From the NCBI RefSeq assembly GCF_035083965.1, contig NC_089725.1, forward strand, positions 30,699,925-30,763,924: DNA of 64,000 nt, read 5' to 3'. A program made the position numbers and the translations under genes. Source of the DNA: Branchiostoma lanceolatum. Lineage: Eukaryota > Chordata > Leptocardii > Amphioxiformes > Branchiostomatidae. Of the stretch, positions 10,562-21,897 are shown one piece after another (the first letter of the stretch is position 1; each line of letters starts with the position of its first letter). Under the pieces are notes generated by a model. It had not been told where the DNA came from. It searched no databases and saw only the letters and a list, made by a program, of their open reading frames with translations.

Positions 10562-13321
10562 ATGGCAGTTAAACTGATACTGACACTTCTGATTAGTGTC
10601 TACGTCGTCTTCAGTCGGGCCAGGTTAGCGGATGGGCGCAGCTTCAACGTTTCCGTGCCTGAAAATGTTACAGTCGGGACAGAGGTCGACGGTGTGCGAC
10701 ACTGGCTGGTCATGCAGAAACTTCCGTGTGTGAAAACGGAGGGAGATCCGTACGGCAGGTTCCTTCTGACTAACGAGTGCACCCTTGTGGTCGCCAACCC
10801 CCTGGACTGGTCAGTACAGTCGGAATACACCATCAAATTTCACGTCGGGTATCGTCGAGAAGTCAGTAGTGTGTCGATACAGGTTACCGACGTCTCGGGC
10901 TATCCTCCCGTGTATAACGAGACGTGTGAAACTCCGATCAACCCCACCGGTAAGGACACTAGAGAATATCTGTTCAAAATTGACGTGAACTTTGAAGCCG
11001 AGACGGATACTGGAGACGTGTTTGTTGGTAGAAGGACAATAAGCATGCGCCCGAACGACAGGACACCTAATTCTACAATATCCTATACAGAAAACAGCAG
11101 TTGTCACTTGAAGGTTTTGTTGTTTTTAACTAACCTGAATGATTTAGCAGCTGCAGAGCAGCTGTGGTTTGGAAAGTTCCGTAACATGGCTTGTCGTTCA
11201 GACATTAGCAATTCCGAAATTTCCATTGACCTGCTTATGGGTGATCTAATTCCGTGGTACTACAGGCCACTATTTTCAGGCTACATCAATTCTATATTGA
11301 GGTCAACGTTGACATTCCCAGCAAAGAGTACGGTTCATTTTGTCTGCAAATTTCCGCAGTTAGGAAAACCGTTCAGAATAACCCCACCCCCAAACCCCAC
11401 AAGGCTTGTACATGTGCAGTCATTGAACATAGAACTCCATCCGCAAGGCTGTCCTGCTGGAAAATACGGCTTACTCTGCGATAAAAACTGTATCTGTAAG
11501 AATGGCGCCCGCTGTCACGGGTTCAACGGGGCATGTAAATGTCAACACGGCTGGCAAGGTGTAGCCTGCGACATTCCTAAACCTGACATTGCAGTAACGA
11601 CGACACCTAGCGATTTCTGGGCCATCTACATGTCACCCAACGTGACGATTCACTGCCGTGTGTACCACATTGATGTCCAAACTTTGTCGTTCCGCTTTCC
11701 AAATGCATCTGAGATCACGAGTGAAGGAGTAAATCAATTCGACCTAAAGGTTTTCAACGCACAGTTACACGACAATGGTCACTATACGTGTCAGGCAAGA
11801 GACAAAGGCGGAAAGGTCTTCAATGCAACAATTGTGTTGAATGTCAACTGTCCACCAAATAGAAAAGGCGAACTCTGTGATGAAGTGTGTGATTGCCTAC
11901 ATGGTGCCAGCTGTGACCGGTGGGCTGGTTGTGTGTGTCCGCCGGGATGGGCGGAAACCAGGTGTCAGACACAATGTCCGGAGGGCATGTACGGTAAAGG
12001 CTGCACAAAGACCTGTGGCTGTCAACATGGGGCGAGCTGTAGCCCTGACGACGGCAGGTGTAACTGCACGGCCGGCTGGTACGGATCGGAATGCGGCGGA
12101 CCCTGTCCCAAAAGCAGGTACGGTTGGCGGTGCCGTCAGGTTTGCAGTTGTGAGAACAAGGCCACCTGTCACCACGTGGACGGCAGCTGCGCGTGTGTGC
12201 CACCGTGGGGAGGAAGGAACTGTGACATTCAGACTGCGTCCCTGATAGAAATCCTTGTTCCCTTGAGTTCAATACTCGTAGTTGTTACTGTAGTACTAAT
12301 CGTACTTTATAAGACAGGATTTGCATGTAGCGTCGTGAAAAATGAAGGCCACGAAGCCGAAGTTTTGCGTGAACTGAGGAGAATGGAGCACGATCTAGCG
12401 CAGAGCCTACAGCCGGGCTGGCTCAGACGTTGGGAGAAGAAGATCCACCATCTTACTCCTGGTCCGCTGATAGGGGAAGGGATGTTTGGGCAAGTCAGAA
12501 GGGCACAACTGCTCACACCTGAGGGAGAGCTCGACGTGGCCGCCAAGACAGTTCGCGTGGAGGACTCCCAGTCCTACCGAGACTTTTACAGAGAAGCAGC
12601 CATACTGGTAGCTGTGCACCAGGTACAGAATGGTGATCGCCGTGAGTCCAACATTATTCGTCTTCTGGGGCTCATCACCAAGTCTGCAGAGAAGTACATT
12701 CTTCTGGAATATGCGCCGAAAGGCGATCTGCTCGGTTTCTTACGTGGAATAAAGAATACCCGCCAGGAAGACCTACTTGGAAACCTTCTTGGATACGCAG
12801 TCCACATATCACGAGCTCTTCAAAAACTGGAACACTTAAGAATCACCCATCGCGACGTGGCCGCTCGTAATGTCCTGATCACTGCCGATGACGTGGCAAA
12901 GTTGGCTGACTTTGGACTGGCCAGAGATGTCTATGCCACTACTCAGTACGTAAAAACCAACCGTCAAGGCGTGGACGAATTTCTTCCGCTGAAGTGGATG
13001 GCGCTAGAGTCCATTGAGACGGGCGAGTACACCTGTCAGAGTGACGTCTGGTCCTTCGGCGTGCTGCTGTGGGAGATCGCCACGCTGGGGAAAGACCCGT
13101 GCTATGATGGGAGGATTCAGCTGGACTTTCTTCAGATGGTAGGGATTCTGGAGCGAGGAGTACGTCTCGAGAGGCCGCCGGGATGTCCAGAGGACCTGTA
13201 CCGACTGATGAGGTCGTGTTGGCGCGACGTTCCCGCTACAAGACCGACTCCAGATGGGATAGAAAAGAGACTGCTGCAACTGCTTCCACATGACGTCATT
13301 GAAATGGAGACTGCACTGTAG
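10562..13321 (+). CDS. Intact receptor tyrosine kinase, paralogue C
   Basis: Single-exon 919-aa type I membrane receptor; the ATG at 10562 is chosen from conservation across units. Order: signal peptide, cadherin-like segment (VPEN near the start, DVSGYPPVYN at its end), a region without a recognised fold, EGF-like module, Ig domain, three EGF-like modules of the Tie/MEGF kind (CPPGWAETRC, CNCTAGWYGSEC), membrane helix, kinase. The kinase has GEGMFGQV, VAAK, HRDVAARNVL, DFGLARDVY and the RTK-type PLKWMALES, so it should be active. Two tyrosines (DVYATTQYV) sit in the activation loop. It ends EMETAL, a class I PDZ-ligand pattern. The ligand is unknown. EGF and Ig content recalls Tie receptors, and the cadherin-like start recalls RET, but I do not assign it to either family. 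It shares the upstream MITE and two missing codons near residue 55 with B. Confidence 0.9.
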   Translation: MAVKLILTLLISVYVVFSRARLADGRSFNVSVPENVTVGTEVDGVRHWLVMQKLPCVKTEGDPYGRFLLTNECTLVVANPLDWSVQSEYTIKFHVGYRREVSSVSIQVTDVSGYPPVYNETCETPINPTGKDTREYLFKIDVNFEAETDTGDVFVGRRTISMRPNDRTPNSTISYTENSSCHLKVLLFLTNLNDLAAAEQLWFGKFRNMACRSDISNSEISIDLLMGDLIPWYYRPLFSGYINSILRSTLTFPAKSTVHFVCKFPQLGKPFRITPPPNPTRLVHVQSLNIELHPQGCPAGKYGLLCDKNCICKNGARCHGFNGACKCQHGWQGVACDIPKPDIAVTTTPSDFWAIYMSPNVTIHCRVYHIDVQTLSFRFPNASEITSEGVNQFDLKVFNAQLHDNGHYTCQARDKGGKVFNATIVLNVNCPPNRKGELCDEVCDCLHGASCDRWAGCVCPPGWAETRCQTQCPEGMYGKGCTKTCGCQHGASCSPDDGRCNCTAGWYGSECGGPCPKSRYGWRCRQVCSCENKATCHHVDGSCACVPPWGGRNCDIQTASLIEILVPLSSILVVVTVVLIVLYKTGFACSVVKNEGHEAEVLRELRRMEHDLAQSLQPGWLRRWEKKIHHLTPGPLIGEGMFGQVRRAQLLTPEGELDVAAKTVRVEDSQSYRDFYREAAILVAVHQVQNGDRRESNIIRLLGLITKSAEKYILLEYAPKGDLLGFLRGIKNTRQEDLLGNLLGYAVHISRALQKLEHLRITHRDVAARNVLITADDVAKLADFGLARDVYATTQYVKTNRQGVDEFLPLKWMALESIETGEYTCQSDVWSFGVLLWEIATLGKDPCYDGRIQLDFLQMVGILERGVRLERPPGCPEDLYRLMRSCWRDVPATRPTPDGIEKRLLQLLPHDVIEMETAL

Positions 13322-13919
13322 ACATTCTATATCTGGAAATGATATATAAACTGTCGGAACGCAGACTGAACATGTTCTACGGTTTTGCTCTTGCAGTCTC
13401 CAAATCAGCAAAATAGGCTCCCTCGCTATCTCCAGCTCGAAATCAGACATGCAGCATGCAACTCAGGCACTTCCGGCACTACAAACTGCCAACCGGGACT
13501 AAGTGGCACCTATCTAGTCCAGTCCCATCAATGTATTCAAATTGTTAATGCGCTGCAAATTTACGATTGAATTGTGTTGAAAGACTTGCTGCAACACAGA
13601 AGTGTAAAGACCATTTCATGGACAATTCTTGGACTTTGTACATTTTATTGGATATTTCAGATATGATGTGTCATACTCCATGATATATTTCTAACTAGAT
13701 GATGTAACTTAATGATTGAACTGTGGTTATCCACACTTGCTGTAACCCAGAAATACTTACGGTTGAATTGTGTGTAAACTTTGCTGTAACCCAGAATTGT
13801 CTTGGCAGTCATGAACAATACTTTTAATATAATTTGATTCTATCGGATGTTGTTCATAAATCTCCTTTGTATATTGCTCACAAGATGATTGAAAAAAACT
13901 CAGATTTCAATAGATTCTA

Positions 13920-13925
13920 AATAAA
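13920..13925 (+). terminator. Polyadenylation signal of RTK C
   Basis: AATAAA about 600 bp after the stop codon, in the conserved TTCTAAATAAAACG. Confidence 0.55.
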
Positions 13926-14812
13926 ACGAACTTTGACTGCATATGGTGTGTTATATTTATTGATATGTATGTAGCTGTGATTCGTGCATTCTTAAAGTTA
14001 TATAAGTTTTAGGGAACTCTCTTGTAATAGAAAGTTGTGCAGTTGCTCAGCCTCTCTTGCTACAAACAAGCTTTTATTTTATGCTGCTTTTGTACTGTGG
14101 AAACAAATCAGTCTACTACTTCTGCTACTTAAGAAAAGCAGTTTATTCGGTAAATTTATGAAGACTGTCAACATACTTATTTCCAAGCTCACGTAAAATT
14201 GCATGCACATTTGCTGACATGAAGAAATATGAACCATGGGACATGTTTGTTTGTCATGAATGTCCAGTCCTGTCCTGTAACTAAAGAGCATTGTCTCTTT
14301 CTTATGCAACGGGGCGGTTTTCTATAAACCATAGTCACAGATTTACAAATGAACGAACATATCATTACAATTAACGTTAAAAGTTTCGAAAGGAGGCGCT
14401 TTTAGGGCAATGTTAGTTAATCACTAGTCAGCAGAATTTTAAGATATATTTTGTACTCTGTAGTTGACCGTAAGAACGTCAATAAACCTTCCGCCTCCGC
14501 TTTTCAGACGTGTTAGTATTTAATGCCATTTCCCAGCAGAGTATGAGAAACATGAACCCAAACCTGGACACTCGACACCCTTTCATCACTGCCGCGGCCC
14601 TGTCGCGGAAGAATAGGTTTCTAACCGGAAACAAACCTGTGGAATCCCCCGCCCCCCTCCGGGGTTTATTTTATGCCAGGTCATTCCAAGCATATCCAAA
14701 CAAACGTAAAATGCGGAAGTTCCTTGTTTGCACTTGTAGTTCGCTAGTGTCCCTGTGTAAGTTCCACGATTTACCACTGTCGGTAACCTCCCTGTGAGAG
14801 AACGGCCGCGTC

Positions 14813-17623
14813 ATGGCAGTTCACCTGATACTAACACTTCTGATTAGTGTCTACGTCGTCTTCAGTCGGGCCAGGTTAGCGGAGGGGCGCAGCTTCAACG
14901 TTTCCGTGCCTGAAAATGTTACAGTCGGGACAGAAGTTGTCGGTGTGCGACACTGGCCGGCCATACAGAAAGCGGAACTTCCGTGTGTGAAAACGGAGGG
15001 AGATCCGTACGGCAGGTTCCTTCTGACTAAGGAGTGCACCCTTGTGGTAGCCACCCCCCTGGACTGGTCAGTACAGTCGGAATTCACCATCAAGATTCTC
15101 GTCGGGCGTCGACGAGAAGTCATGAGTGTGACGATCCAGGTTTCCGACGTCTCGGGCTATCCTCCCGTGTATAACGAGACGTGTGAAACTCCGATCAACC
15201 CCACCGGTAAGGACACTGGAGAATGTCTGTTCAAAATTGACGTGAACGTTAAAGCCGAGGCGGATACTGGAGACGTGTTTGCGGCTAGACATACAATAAG
15301 CTGGAACGACAGGACAACTAACCCGAAACTATTCTACACAGAAAACAGCAATTGTCAATTGCAGGCGATACGTGTTTTACATCACCTGAATGATATAGTT
15401 GCTGCAGACCAACTGTGGTCCGGGAAGTTCCGTAATGTGTCTTGTCGTGACGACGTCAGCAGTTCCGATCTTACTGTCCACCTGTTCTCTTTATGGACGG
15501 GTGTTTCGATGATGGGTGAATCGGCTTGGAGGTATGTCAGGGAACGATATACAGGCTCTCAAAATCTCAACTTTATCTTCATGGCAGCTTTGACTTTCCC
15601 AGCTAAGAGCACAGTTCGTTTTATCTGCCAATTTCCGCAGTTTAGAACACCTTTCAGAATAGAGTCCTCAAAATCAAGTCCAAATCCAACAAGACTTGTA
15701 CACGTGCAGTCGTTAAACTTAGCTATCCATGCACAAGGCTGTCCTGTTGGAAAATACGGCTTACTCTGCGATAAAAACTGTATCTGTAAGAACGGCGCTC
15801 GCTGCCACGGGTTCAACGGGGCGTGTCGATGTCAACACGGCTGGCAGGGTGTAGCCTGTGACATTCCTAAGCCTGACATTGCAGTATCGACGACACCTAG
15901 CGATTCCTGGGCCATCTACATTTCCACCAACGTGACGATTCACTGTCGCGTGTACCACATTGATGTCCAAACTCTGTCGTTTCGGTTTCCAAATGCATCT
16001 AAGATCACCAGTGAAGGTGTAAATCAATTAGACATCAAGGTTTTCAATGCACAGTTACACGACAATGGTCACTATTCGTGTCAGGCCAGAGACAAAGGCG
16101 GAAATGTATTCTATGCAACGGTTCTTTTAAACGTCAACTGTCCACCGAATAGAAAAGGTCAACTCTGTGATGAAGTGTGCGATTGCCTACATGGTGCCAG
16201 CTGTGACCGGTGGGCTGGTTGTGTGTGTCCGCCGGGATGGACAGGAGCCAAGTGTCAGACACAATGTCCGGAGGGCACGTCCGGTAAAGACTGTGCCAAG
16301 ACCTGTGGCTGCCAAAATGGGGCGAGCTGTAGCCCTGACGACGGCAGGTGTAACTGCACGGCCGGCTGGTACGGATCGGAATGCGGCGGACCCTGTCCCA
16401 AAAGCAGGTACGGTTGGCGGTGCCGGCATGTTTGCAGCTGTGAGAACAACGCCACCTGTCACCACGTGGACGGCAGCTGTGCGTGTGTGCCACCGTGGGG
16501 AGGGAGGAACTGTGACAAATTTCACGTTATTCAGACTACGTCCCTTATCGAAATCCTGGTTCCCCTGGGCTCAATACTCCTAGTTGTTACTGTTGTACTA
16601 ATCGTACTTTATAAGACAGGATTTTCATGTAGCGTCGTGAAAAATGAAGGCCACGAAGCCGAAGTTCTGCGTGAACTGAGGAGAATGGAGCACGACCTAG
16701 CGCAGAGCCTACAGCCGGGCTGGCTCAGACGTTGGGAGAAGAAGATCCACCATCTTACTCCTGGTCCGCTGATAGGGGAAGGGATGTTTGGGCTCGTCAG
16801 AAGGGCACAACTGCGCACACCTCAGGGGGAGCTCGACGTGGCCGCCAAGACAGTTCGCGTGGAGGACTCCCAGTCCTACCGAGACTTTTACAGAGAAGCA
16901 GCCATACTGGTAGCTGTGCACCAGGTACAGAATGGTGATCGCCGTGAGTCCAACATTATTCGTCTTCTGGGGCTCATCACCAAGTCTGCGGAGAAGTACA
17001 TTCTACTGGAATATGCCCCAAAAGGCGATCTGCTTGGTTTCTTACGTGGGATAAAGAACGCCCGTCAGAAAGACCTACTTGGAAACCTTCTTGGATACGC
17101 AGTCCACATATCACGAGCTCTTCAAGAACTGGAACACTTGAGAATCGCCCATCGCGACGTGGCCGCTCGCAATGTCCTGATCACTGCCGATGACGTGGCC
17201 AAGTTGGCTGACTTTGGACTGGCCAGAGATGTCTATGCCACTACTCAGTACGTACGAACCAACCGTCAAGGCGTTGACGAATTCCTTCCGCTGAAGTGGA
17301 TGGCGCTGGAGTCCATCGAGACCGGCGAGTACACCTGTCAGAGTGACGTCTGGTCCTTCGGCGTGCTGCTGTGGGAGATCGCCACGCTGGGGAAAGATCC
17401 GTGCTATGATGGCAAGATTCAGCTGGACTTTCTTCAGCTGGTTGGAATTCTGAGACAAGGAATACGGATGGAGAGGCCGCCGGGATGTCCAGAGGGCCTG
17501 TACCGTCTGATGAGGTCGTGTTGGCGCGACGTCCCAGGTACAAGACCGACTCCAGATGAATTAGAAAAGAGGCTGCTGCAACTGCTCCCACACGACGTCA
17601 TTGAGATGGAGACTGCACTGTAG
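14813..17623 (+). CDS. Intact receptor tyrosine kinase, paralogue D
   Basis: Single-exon receptor of 936 aa. Approximate domain map: signal peptide 1-23; cadherin-like 28-120; unassigned 121-308; EGF 310-352; Ig 358-443 (Cys near 379 and 423, NGHYSCQA); three EGF-like modules 444-568; membrane helix 577-600; juxtamembrane 601-650; kinase 650-925. Catalytic residues seen: glycine loop GEGMFG 655-660, Lys679, HRD 780-782, DFG 800-802, activation-loop Tyr808 and Tyr813. The last four residues ETAL fit a class I PDZ ligand. Nothing is broken. Near the C-terminus it reads LVGILRQGIRMERP where A, C and E read MVGILERGVRLERP; F shares the D version, a sign of sequence exchange between units. It probably signals from the cell surface; the ligand is unknown. 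Confidence 0.9.
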   Translation: MAVHLILTLLISVYVVFSRARLAEGRSFNVSVPENVTVGTEVVGVRHWPAIQKAELPCVKTEGDPYGRFLLTKECTLVVATPLDWSVQSEFTIKILVGRRREVMSVTIQVSDVSGYPPVYNETCETPINPTGKDTGECLFKIDVNVKAEADTGDVFAARHTISWNDRTTNPKLFYTENSNCQLQAIRVLHHLNDIVAADQLWSGKFRNVSCRDDVSSSDLTVHLFSLWTGVSMMGESAWRYVRERYTGSQNLNFIFMAALTFPAKSTVRFICQFPQFRTPFRIESSKSSPNPTRLVHVQSLNLAIHAQGCPVGKYGLLCDKNCICKNGARCHGFNGACRCQHGWQGVACDIPKPDIAVSTTPSDSWAIYISTNVTIHCRVYHIDVQTLSFRFPNASKITSEGVNQLDIKVFNAQLHDNGHYSCQARDKGGNVFYATVLLNVNCPPNRKGQLCDEVCDCLHGASCDRWAGCVCPPGWTGAKCQTQCPEGTSGKDCAKTCGCQNGASCSPDDGRCNCTAGWYGSECGGPCPKSRYGWRCRHVCSCENNATCHHVDGSCACVPPWGGRNCDKFHVIQTTSLIEILVPLGSILLVVTVVLIVLYKTGFSCSVVKNEGHEAEVLRELRRMEHDLAQSLQPGWLRRWEKKIHHLTPGPLIGEGMFGLVRRAQLRTPQGELDVAAKTVRVEDSQSYRDFYREAAILVAVHQVQNGDRRESNIIRLLGLITKSAEKYILLEYAPKGDLLGFLRGIKNARQKDLLGNLLGYAVHISRALQELEHLRIAHRDVAARNVLITADDVAKLADFGLARDVYATTQYVRTNRQGVDEFLPLKWMALESIETGEYTCQSDVWSFGVLLWEIATLGKDPCYDGKIQLDFLQLVGILRQGIRMERPPGCPEGLYRLMRSCWRDVPGTRPTPDELEKRLLQLLPHDVIEMETAL

Positions 17624-18205
17624 ACATTCTATATCTGGAAATGATATATAAACTGTTGGAACGCAGACTGAATATGTGCTACGGTTTTGCTCTTGCAGTC
17701 TCCAAATCAGCAAAATATACTCCCTGGCTATCTCCAGCTCGAAATCAGACATGTAGCATGCAACTCAGGCACACCCGGCACTACAAACTGCCAACCTTTC
17801 TAGTCCAGTCCCATCAATGTATTTATATTCTGATTTCGCTGTAAATTTCCGACGGAAATGTCTTTAAAGATTTGCTGCAACACAGAAGTGTAAAGACCAT
17901 TTCATGGACAATTCTTGGACTTTGTACATTTTATTGGATATTTCAGATATGATGTGTCATACTCCATGATATATTTCTAACTAGATGATGTAACTTAATG
18001 ATTGAACTGTGGTTATCCACACTTGCTGTAACCCAGAAATACTTACGGTTGAATTGTGTGTAAACTTTGCTGTAACCCAGAATTGTCTTGGCAGTCATGA
18101 ACAATACTTTTAATATAATTTGATTCTATCGGATGTTGTTCATAAATCTCCTTTGTATATTGCTCACAAGATGATTGAAAAAAACTCAGATTTCAATAGA
18201 TTCTA

Positions 18206-18211
18206 AATAAA
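18206..18211 (+). terminator. Polyadenylation signal of RTK D
   Basis: AATAAA about 580 bp after the stop codon, in the conserved TTCTAAATAAAACG. Confidence 0.55.
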
Positions 18212-19086
18212 ACGAACTTTGACTGCATATGGTGTGTTATATTTATTTGTATGTATGTAGCTGTGATTCGTGCATTCTTAAAGTTATATAAGTTTTAGGG
18301 AACACTCTTGTAATAGAAAGTTGTGCAGTTGAGCCTCTCTTGCTACAAACAAGCTTCTATTTCATGCTGCATTTGTACGGTGGAAACAAATCAGTCTACT
18401 ACTTCTGCTACTTAAGAAAAGCAGTTTATTCGGTAAATTTATGAAGACCGCCCACATACTTATTTCCAAGCTCACGTAAAATTGCATGCACATTTGCTGA
18501 CATGAAGAAATTTGAACAAAGGGAAATGGTTGTTTGTTATGAATGTCCAGTCCTGTCCTGTAACTAAAGAGCATTGTCTCTTTCTTATGCAATGGGTGGT
18601 GTCTATAAACCATAGTCACAGATTTACAAATGAACGAACATATCATTACAATTAACGTTAAAAGTTTCGAAAGGAGGCGCTTTTAGGGCAATGTTTGTTA
18701 ACCACTAGTCAGCAGAATTTTAAGATATATTTTGTACTTTGTAGTTGACCGTAAGAACGTCAATAAACCTTCCGCCTCCGCTTTTCAGACGTGTTAGTAT
18801 TTAATGTCATTTCCCAGCAGAGTATGAGAAACATGAACCCAAACCTGGACACTCGATACCCTTTCATCACTGCCGCGGCCCTGTCGCGGAAGAATAGGTT
18901 TCTAACAAACCTGTGGAATCCCCCGCCCCCCTCCGGGGTTTATTTTATGCCAGGTCATTCCAAGCATATCCAGACAAACGTAAAATGCGGACGTTCCTTG
19001 TTTTCACTTGTAGTTCGCTAGTGTCCCTGTGTAAGTTCCACGATTTACCACTGTTGGTAACCTCCCTGTGAGAGAATGGCCGCGTC

Positions 19087-21897
19087 ATGGCAGTTCACCT
19101 GATACTAACACTTCTGATTAGTGTCTACGTCGTCTTCAGTCGGGCCAGGTTAGCGGAGGGGCGCAGCTTCAACGTTTCCGTGCCTGAAAATGTTACAGTC
19201 GGGACAGAAGTTGTCGGTGTGCGACACTGGCCGGCCATACAGAAAGCGGAACTTCCGTGTGTGAAAACGGAGGGAGATCCGTACGGCAGGTTCCTTCTGA
19301 CTAAGGAGTGCACCCTTGTGGTAGCCACCCCCCTGGACTGGTCAGTACAGTCGGAATTCACCATCAAGATTCTCGTCGGGCGTCGACGAGAAGTCATGAG
19401 TGTGACGATCCAGGTTTCCGACGTCTCGGGCTATCCTCCCGTGTATAACGAGACGTGTGAAACTCTGATCAACCCCACCGGTAAGGACACTGGAGAATAT
19501 CTGTTCAAAATTGACGTAAACGTGGAAGCCGAGGCGGATACTGGAGACGTGTTTGCGACTAGACATACAATAAGCTGGAACGACAGGACAACTAACCCGA
19601 AACCATTCTACACAGAAAACAGCAATTGTCAATTGCAGGCGATACGTGTTTTACATCACCTGAATGATATAGTTGCTGCAGACCAACTGTGGTCCGGGAA
19701 GTTCCGTAATGTTTCTTGTCGTGACGACGTCAGCAATTCCGATTTTACTCTCCACCTGTTCTCTTCAATGACGGGTGTTTCGACAGTGATGCGTGAGTCG
19801 GCTTGGAGGTATGTCAGGGAACGATATACAGGCTCTCTAAATGTCGAATTTATCTTCATGGCAGCTTTGACTTTCCCAGCTAAGAGCACAGTTCGTTTTA
19901 TCTGCCAATTTCCGCAGTTTAGAACACCTTTCAGAATAGAGTCCTCAAAATCAAGTCCAAACCCAACAAGACTTGTACACGTGCAGTCGTTAAACTTAGC
20001 TATCCATCCGCAAGGCTGTCCTGTTGGAAAATACGGCTTACTCTGCAACAACTGTATCTGTAAGAACGGCGCTCGCTGCCACGGGTTCAATGGGGCGTGT
20101 CGATGTCAACACGGCTGGCAGGGTGTAGCCTGTGACATTCCTAAGCCTGACATTGCTGTATCGACGACACCTAGCGATTCCTGGGCCATCTACATTTCCA
20201 CCAACGTGACGATTCACTGTCGCGTGTACCACATTGATGTCCAAACTCTGTCGTTTCGATTTCCAAATGCATCTAAGATCACCAGTGAAGGTGTAAATCA
20301 ATTAGACATCAAGGTTTTCAATGCACAGTTACACGACAATGGTCACTATACGTGTCGGGCCAGAGACAAAGGCGGAAATGTCTTCTATGCAACGGTTGTT
20401 TTAAACGTCAACTGTCCACCGAATAGAAAAGGTCAACTCTGTGATGAAGTGTGTGATTGCCTACATGGTGTCAGCTGTGACCGGTGGGCTGGTTGTGTGT
20501 GTCCGCCGGGATGGACAGGAACCAAGTGTCAGACACAATGTCCGGAGGGCACGTACGGCAATAATTGTGCCAAGACCTGTGGCTGTCAAAATGGGGCGAG
20601 CTGTAGCCCTGACGACGGCAGGTGTAACTGCACGGCCGGCTGGTACGGATCGGAATGCAGCGGACCCTGCCCCAAAAGTAGGTACGGTTGGAGGTGCCGA
20701 CAGGTTTTCAGCTGTGAGAACAACGCCACCTGTCACCACGTGGACGGCAGCTGTGCGTGTGTGCCACCGTGGGGAGGGAGGAACTGTGACAAACTTCACG
20801 TTATTCAGACTACTTCCCTAATCGAAATCCTTGTTCCCCTGGGCTCAATACTCCTAGTTGTTATTGTAGTACTAATCGTACTTTATAAGACAGGATTTTC
20901 ATGTAGCGTCGTGAAAAACGAAGGCCACGAAGCCGAAGTTTTGCGTGAGCTGAAGAGAATGGAGCACGACCTAGCACAGAGCCTACAGCCGGGCTGGCTC
21001 AGACGTTGGGAGAAGAAGATCCACCATCTTACTCCTGGTCCCTTGATAGGGGAAGGGATGTTTGGGCTCGTCAGAAGGGCACAGCTGCGCGCACCGGAAG
21101 GAGAGCTCGACGTGGCCGCCAAGACAGTTCGCGTGGAGGACTCCCAGTCCTACCGAGACTTCTACAGAGAAGCAGCCATACTGGTAGCTGTGCACCAGGT
21201 ACAGAATGGTGATCACCGTGAGTCCAACATTATTCGTCTTTTGAGGCTCATCACCAAGTCTGCAGAGAAGTACATTCTTCTGGAATATGCCCCAAAAGGC
21301 GATCTGCTCGGTTTCTTACGGGGGATAAAGAACACCCGTCAGGAAAACCTACTTGGAAACCTTCTTGGATACGCAGTCCACATATCACGAGCTCTTCAAG
21401 AACTGGAACACTTGAGAATCGCCCATCGCGACGTGGCCGCTCGGAACGTCCTGATCACTGCCGATGACGTGGCCAAGTTGGCTGACTTTGGACTGGCCAG
21501 AGATGTCTATGCCACTACTCAGTATGTCCGATGCAACCGTCCAGGCGTGGACGAACTCCTTCCGCTGAAGTGGATGGCGCTGGAGTCCATTGAGACCGGC
21601 GAGTACACCTGTCAGAGTGACGTCTGGTCCTTCGGCGTGCTGCTGTGGGAGATCGCCACGCTGGGAAAAGATCCGTGCTATGATGGCAGGATTCAGCTGG
21701 ACTTTCTTCAGATGGTAGGGATTCTGGAGCGAGGAGTACGTCTCGAGAGGCCGCCGGGATGTCCAGAGGACCTGTACCGACTGATGAGGTCGTGTTGGCG
21801 CGACGTCCCAGCGACAAGACCGACTCCAGATGGGATAGAAAAGAGGCTGCTGCAACTGCTTCCACACGACGTCATTGAAATGGAGACTGCACTGTAG
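19087..21897 (+). CDS. Intact receptor tyrosine kinase, paralogue E
   Basis: Single-exon receptor of 936 aa with the same order of modules as D. The reading frame and all kinase motifs (GEGMFG, VAAK, HRDVAARN, DFG, DVWSFGVLLWE) are intact. Two ectodomain changes may weaken folding. The first EGF lost one codon (LLCNNC against LLCDKNC in the others). Residue 541 in the last EGF is Phe instead of a Cys conserved in every other unit that has this module (TTC at 20707-20709, VFSCENN against VCSCENN). The activation loop reads QYVRCNRPGVDELL, more diverged than in the others. Its EGF block GVSCDRWAG to YGNNCAKTC is identical to that of pseudogene A, although other parts group with D. The C-terminus is again EMETAL. 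Confidence 0.9.
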   Translation: MAVHLILTLLISVYVVFSRARLAEGRSFNVSVPENVTVGTEVVGVRHWPAIQKAELPCVKTEGDPYGRFLLTKECTLVVATPLDWSVQSEFTIKILVGRRREVMSVTIQVSDVSGYPPVYNETCETLINPTGKDTGEYLFKIDVNVEAEADTGDVFATRHTISWNDRTTNPKPFYTENSNCQLQAIRVLHHLNDIVAADQLWSGKFRNVSCRDDVSNSDFTLHLFSSMTGVSTVMRESAWRYVRERYTGSLNVEFIFMAALTFPAKSTVRFICQFPQFRTPFRIESSKSSPNPTRLVHVQSLNLAIHPQGCPVGKYGLLCNNCICKNGARCHGFNGACRCQHGWQGVACDIPKPDIAVSTTPSDSWAIYISTNVTIHCRVYHIDVQTLSFRFPNASKITSEGVNQLDIKVFNAQLHDNGHYTCRARDKGGNVFYATVVLNVNCPPNRKGQLCDEVCDCLHGVSCDRWAGCVCPPGWTGTKCQTQCPEGTYGNNCAKTCGCQNGASCSPDDGRCNCTAGWYGSECSGPCPKSRYGWRCRQVFSCENNATCHHVDGSCACVPPWGGRNCDKLHVIQTTSLIEILVPLGSILLVVIVVLIVLYKTGFSCSVVKNEGHEAEVLRELKRMEHDLAQSLQPGWLRRWEKKIHHLTPGPLIGEGMFGLVRRAQLRAPEGELDVAAKTVRVEDSQSYRDFYREAAILVAVHQVQNGDHRESNIIRLLRLITKSAEKYILLEYAPKGDLLGFLRGIKNTRQENLLGNLLGYAVHISRALQELEHLRIAHRDVAARNVLITADDVAKLADFGLARDVYATTQYVRCNRPGVDELLPLKWMALESIETGEYTCQSDVWSFGVLLWEIATLGKDPCYDGRIQLDFLQMVGILERGVRLERPPGCPEDLYRLMRSCWRDVPATRPTPDGIEKRLLQLLPHDVIEMETAL

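Noticed and set aside
3582-20799. Recurring 90-140 codon minus-strand and +2-frame ORFs over the RTK EGF regions
   Set aside because: They are shadows of the cysteine-rich coding sequence and repeat in each paralogue only because the coding strand does.
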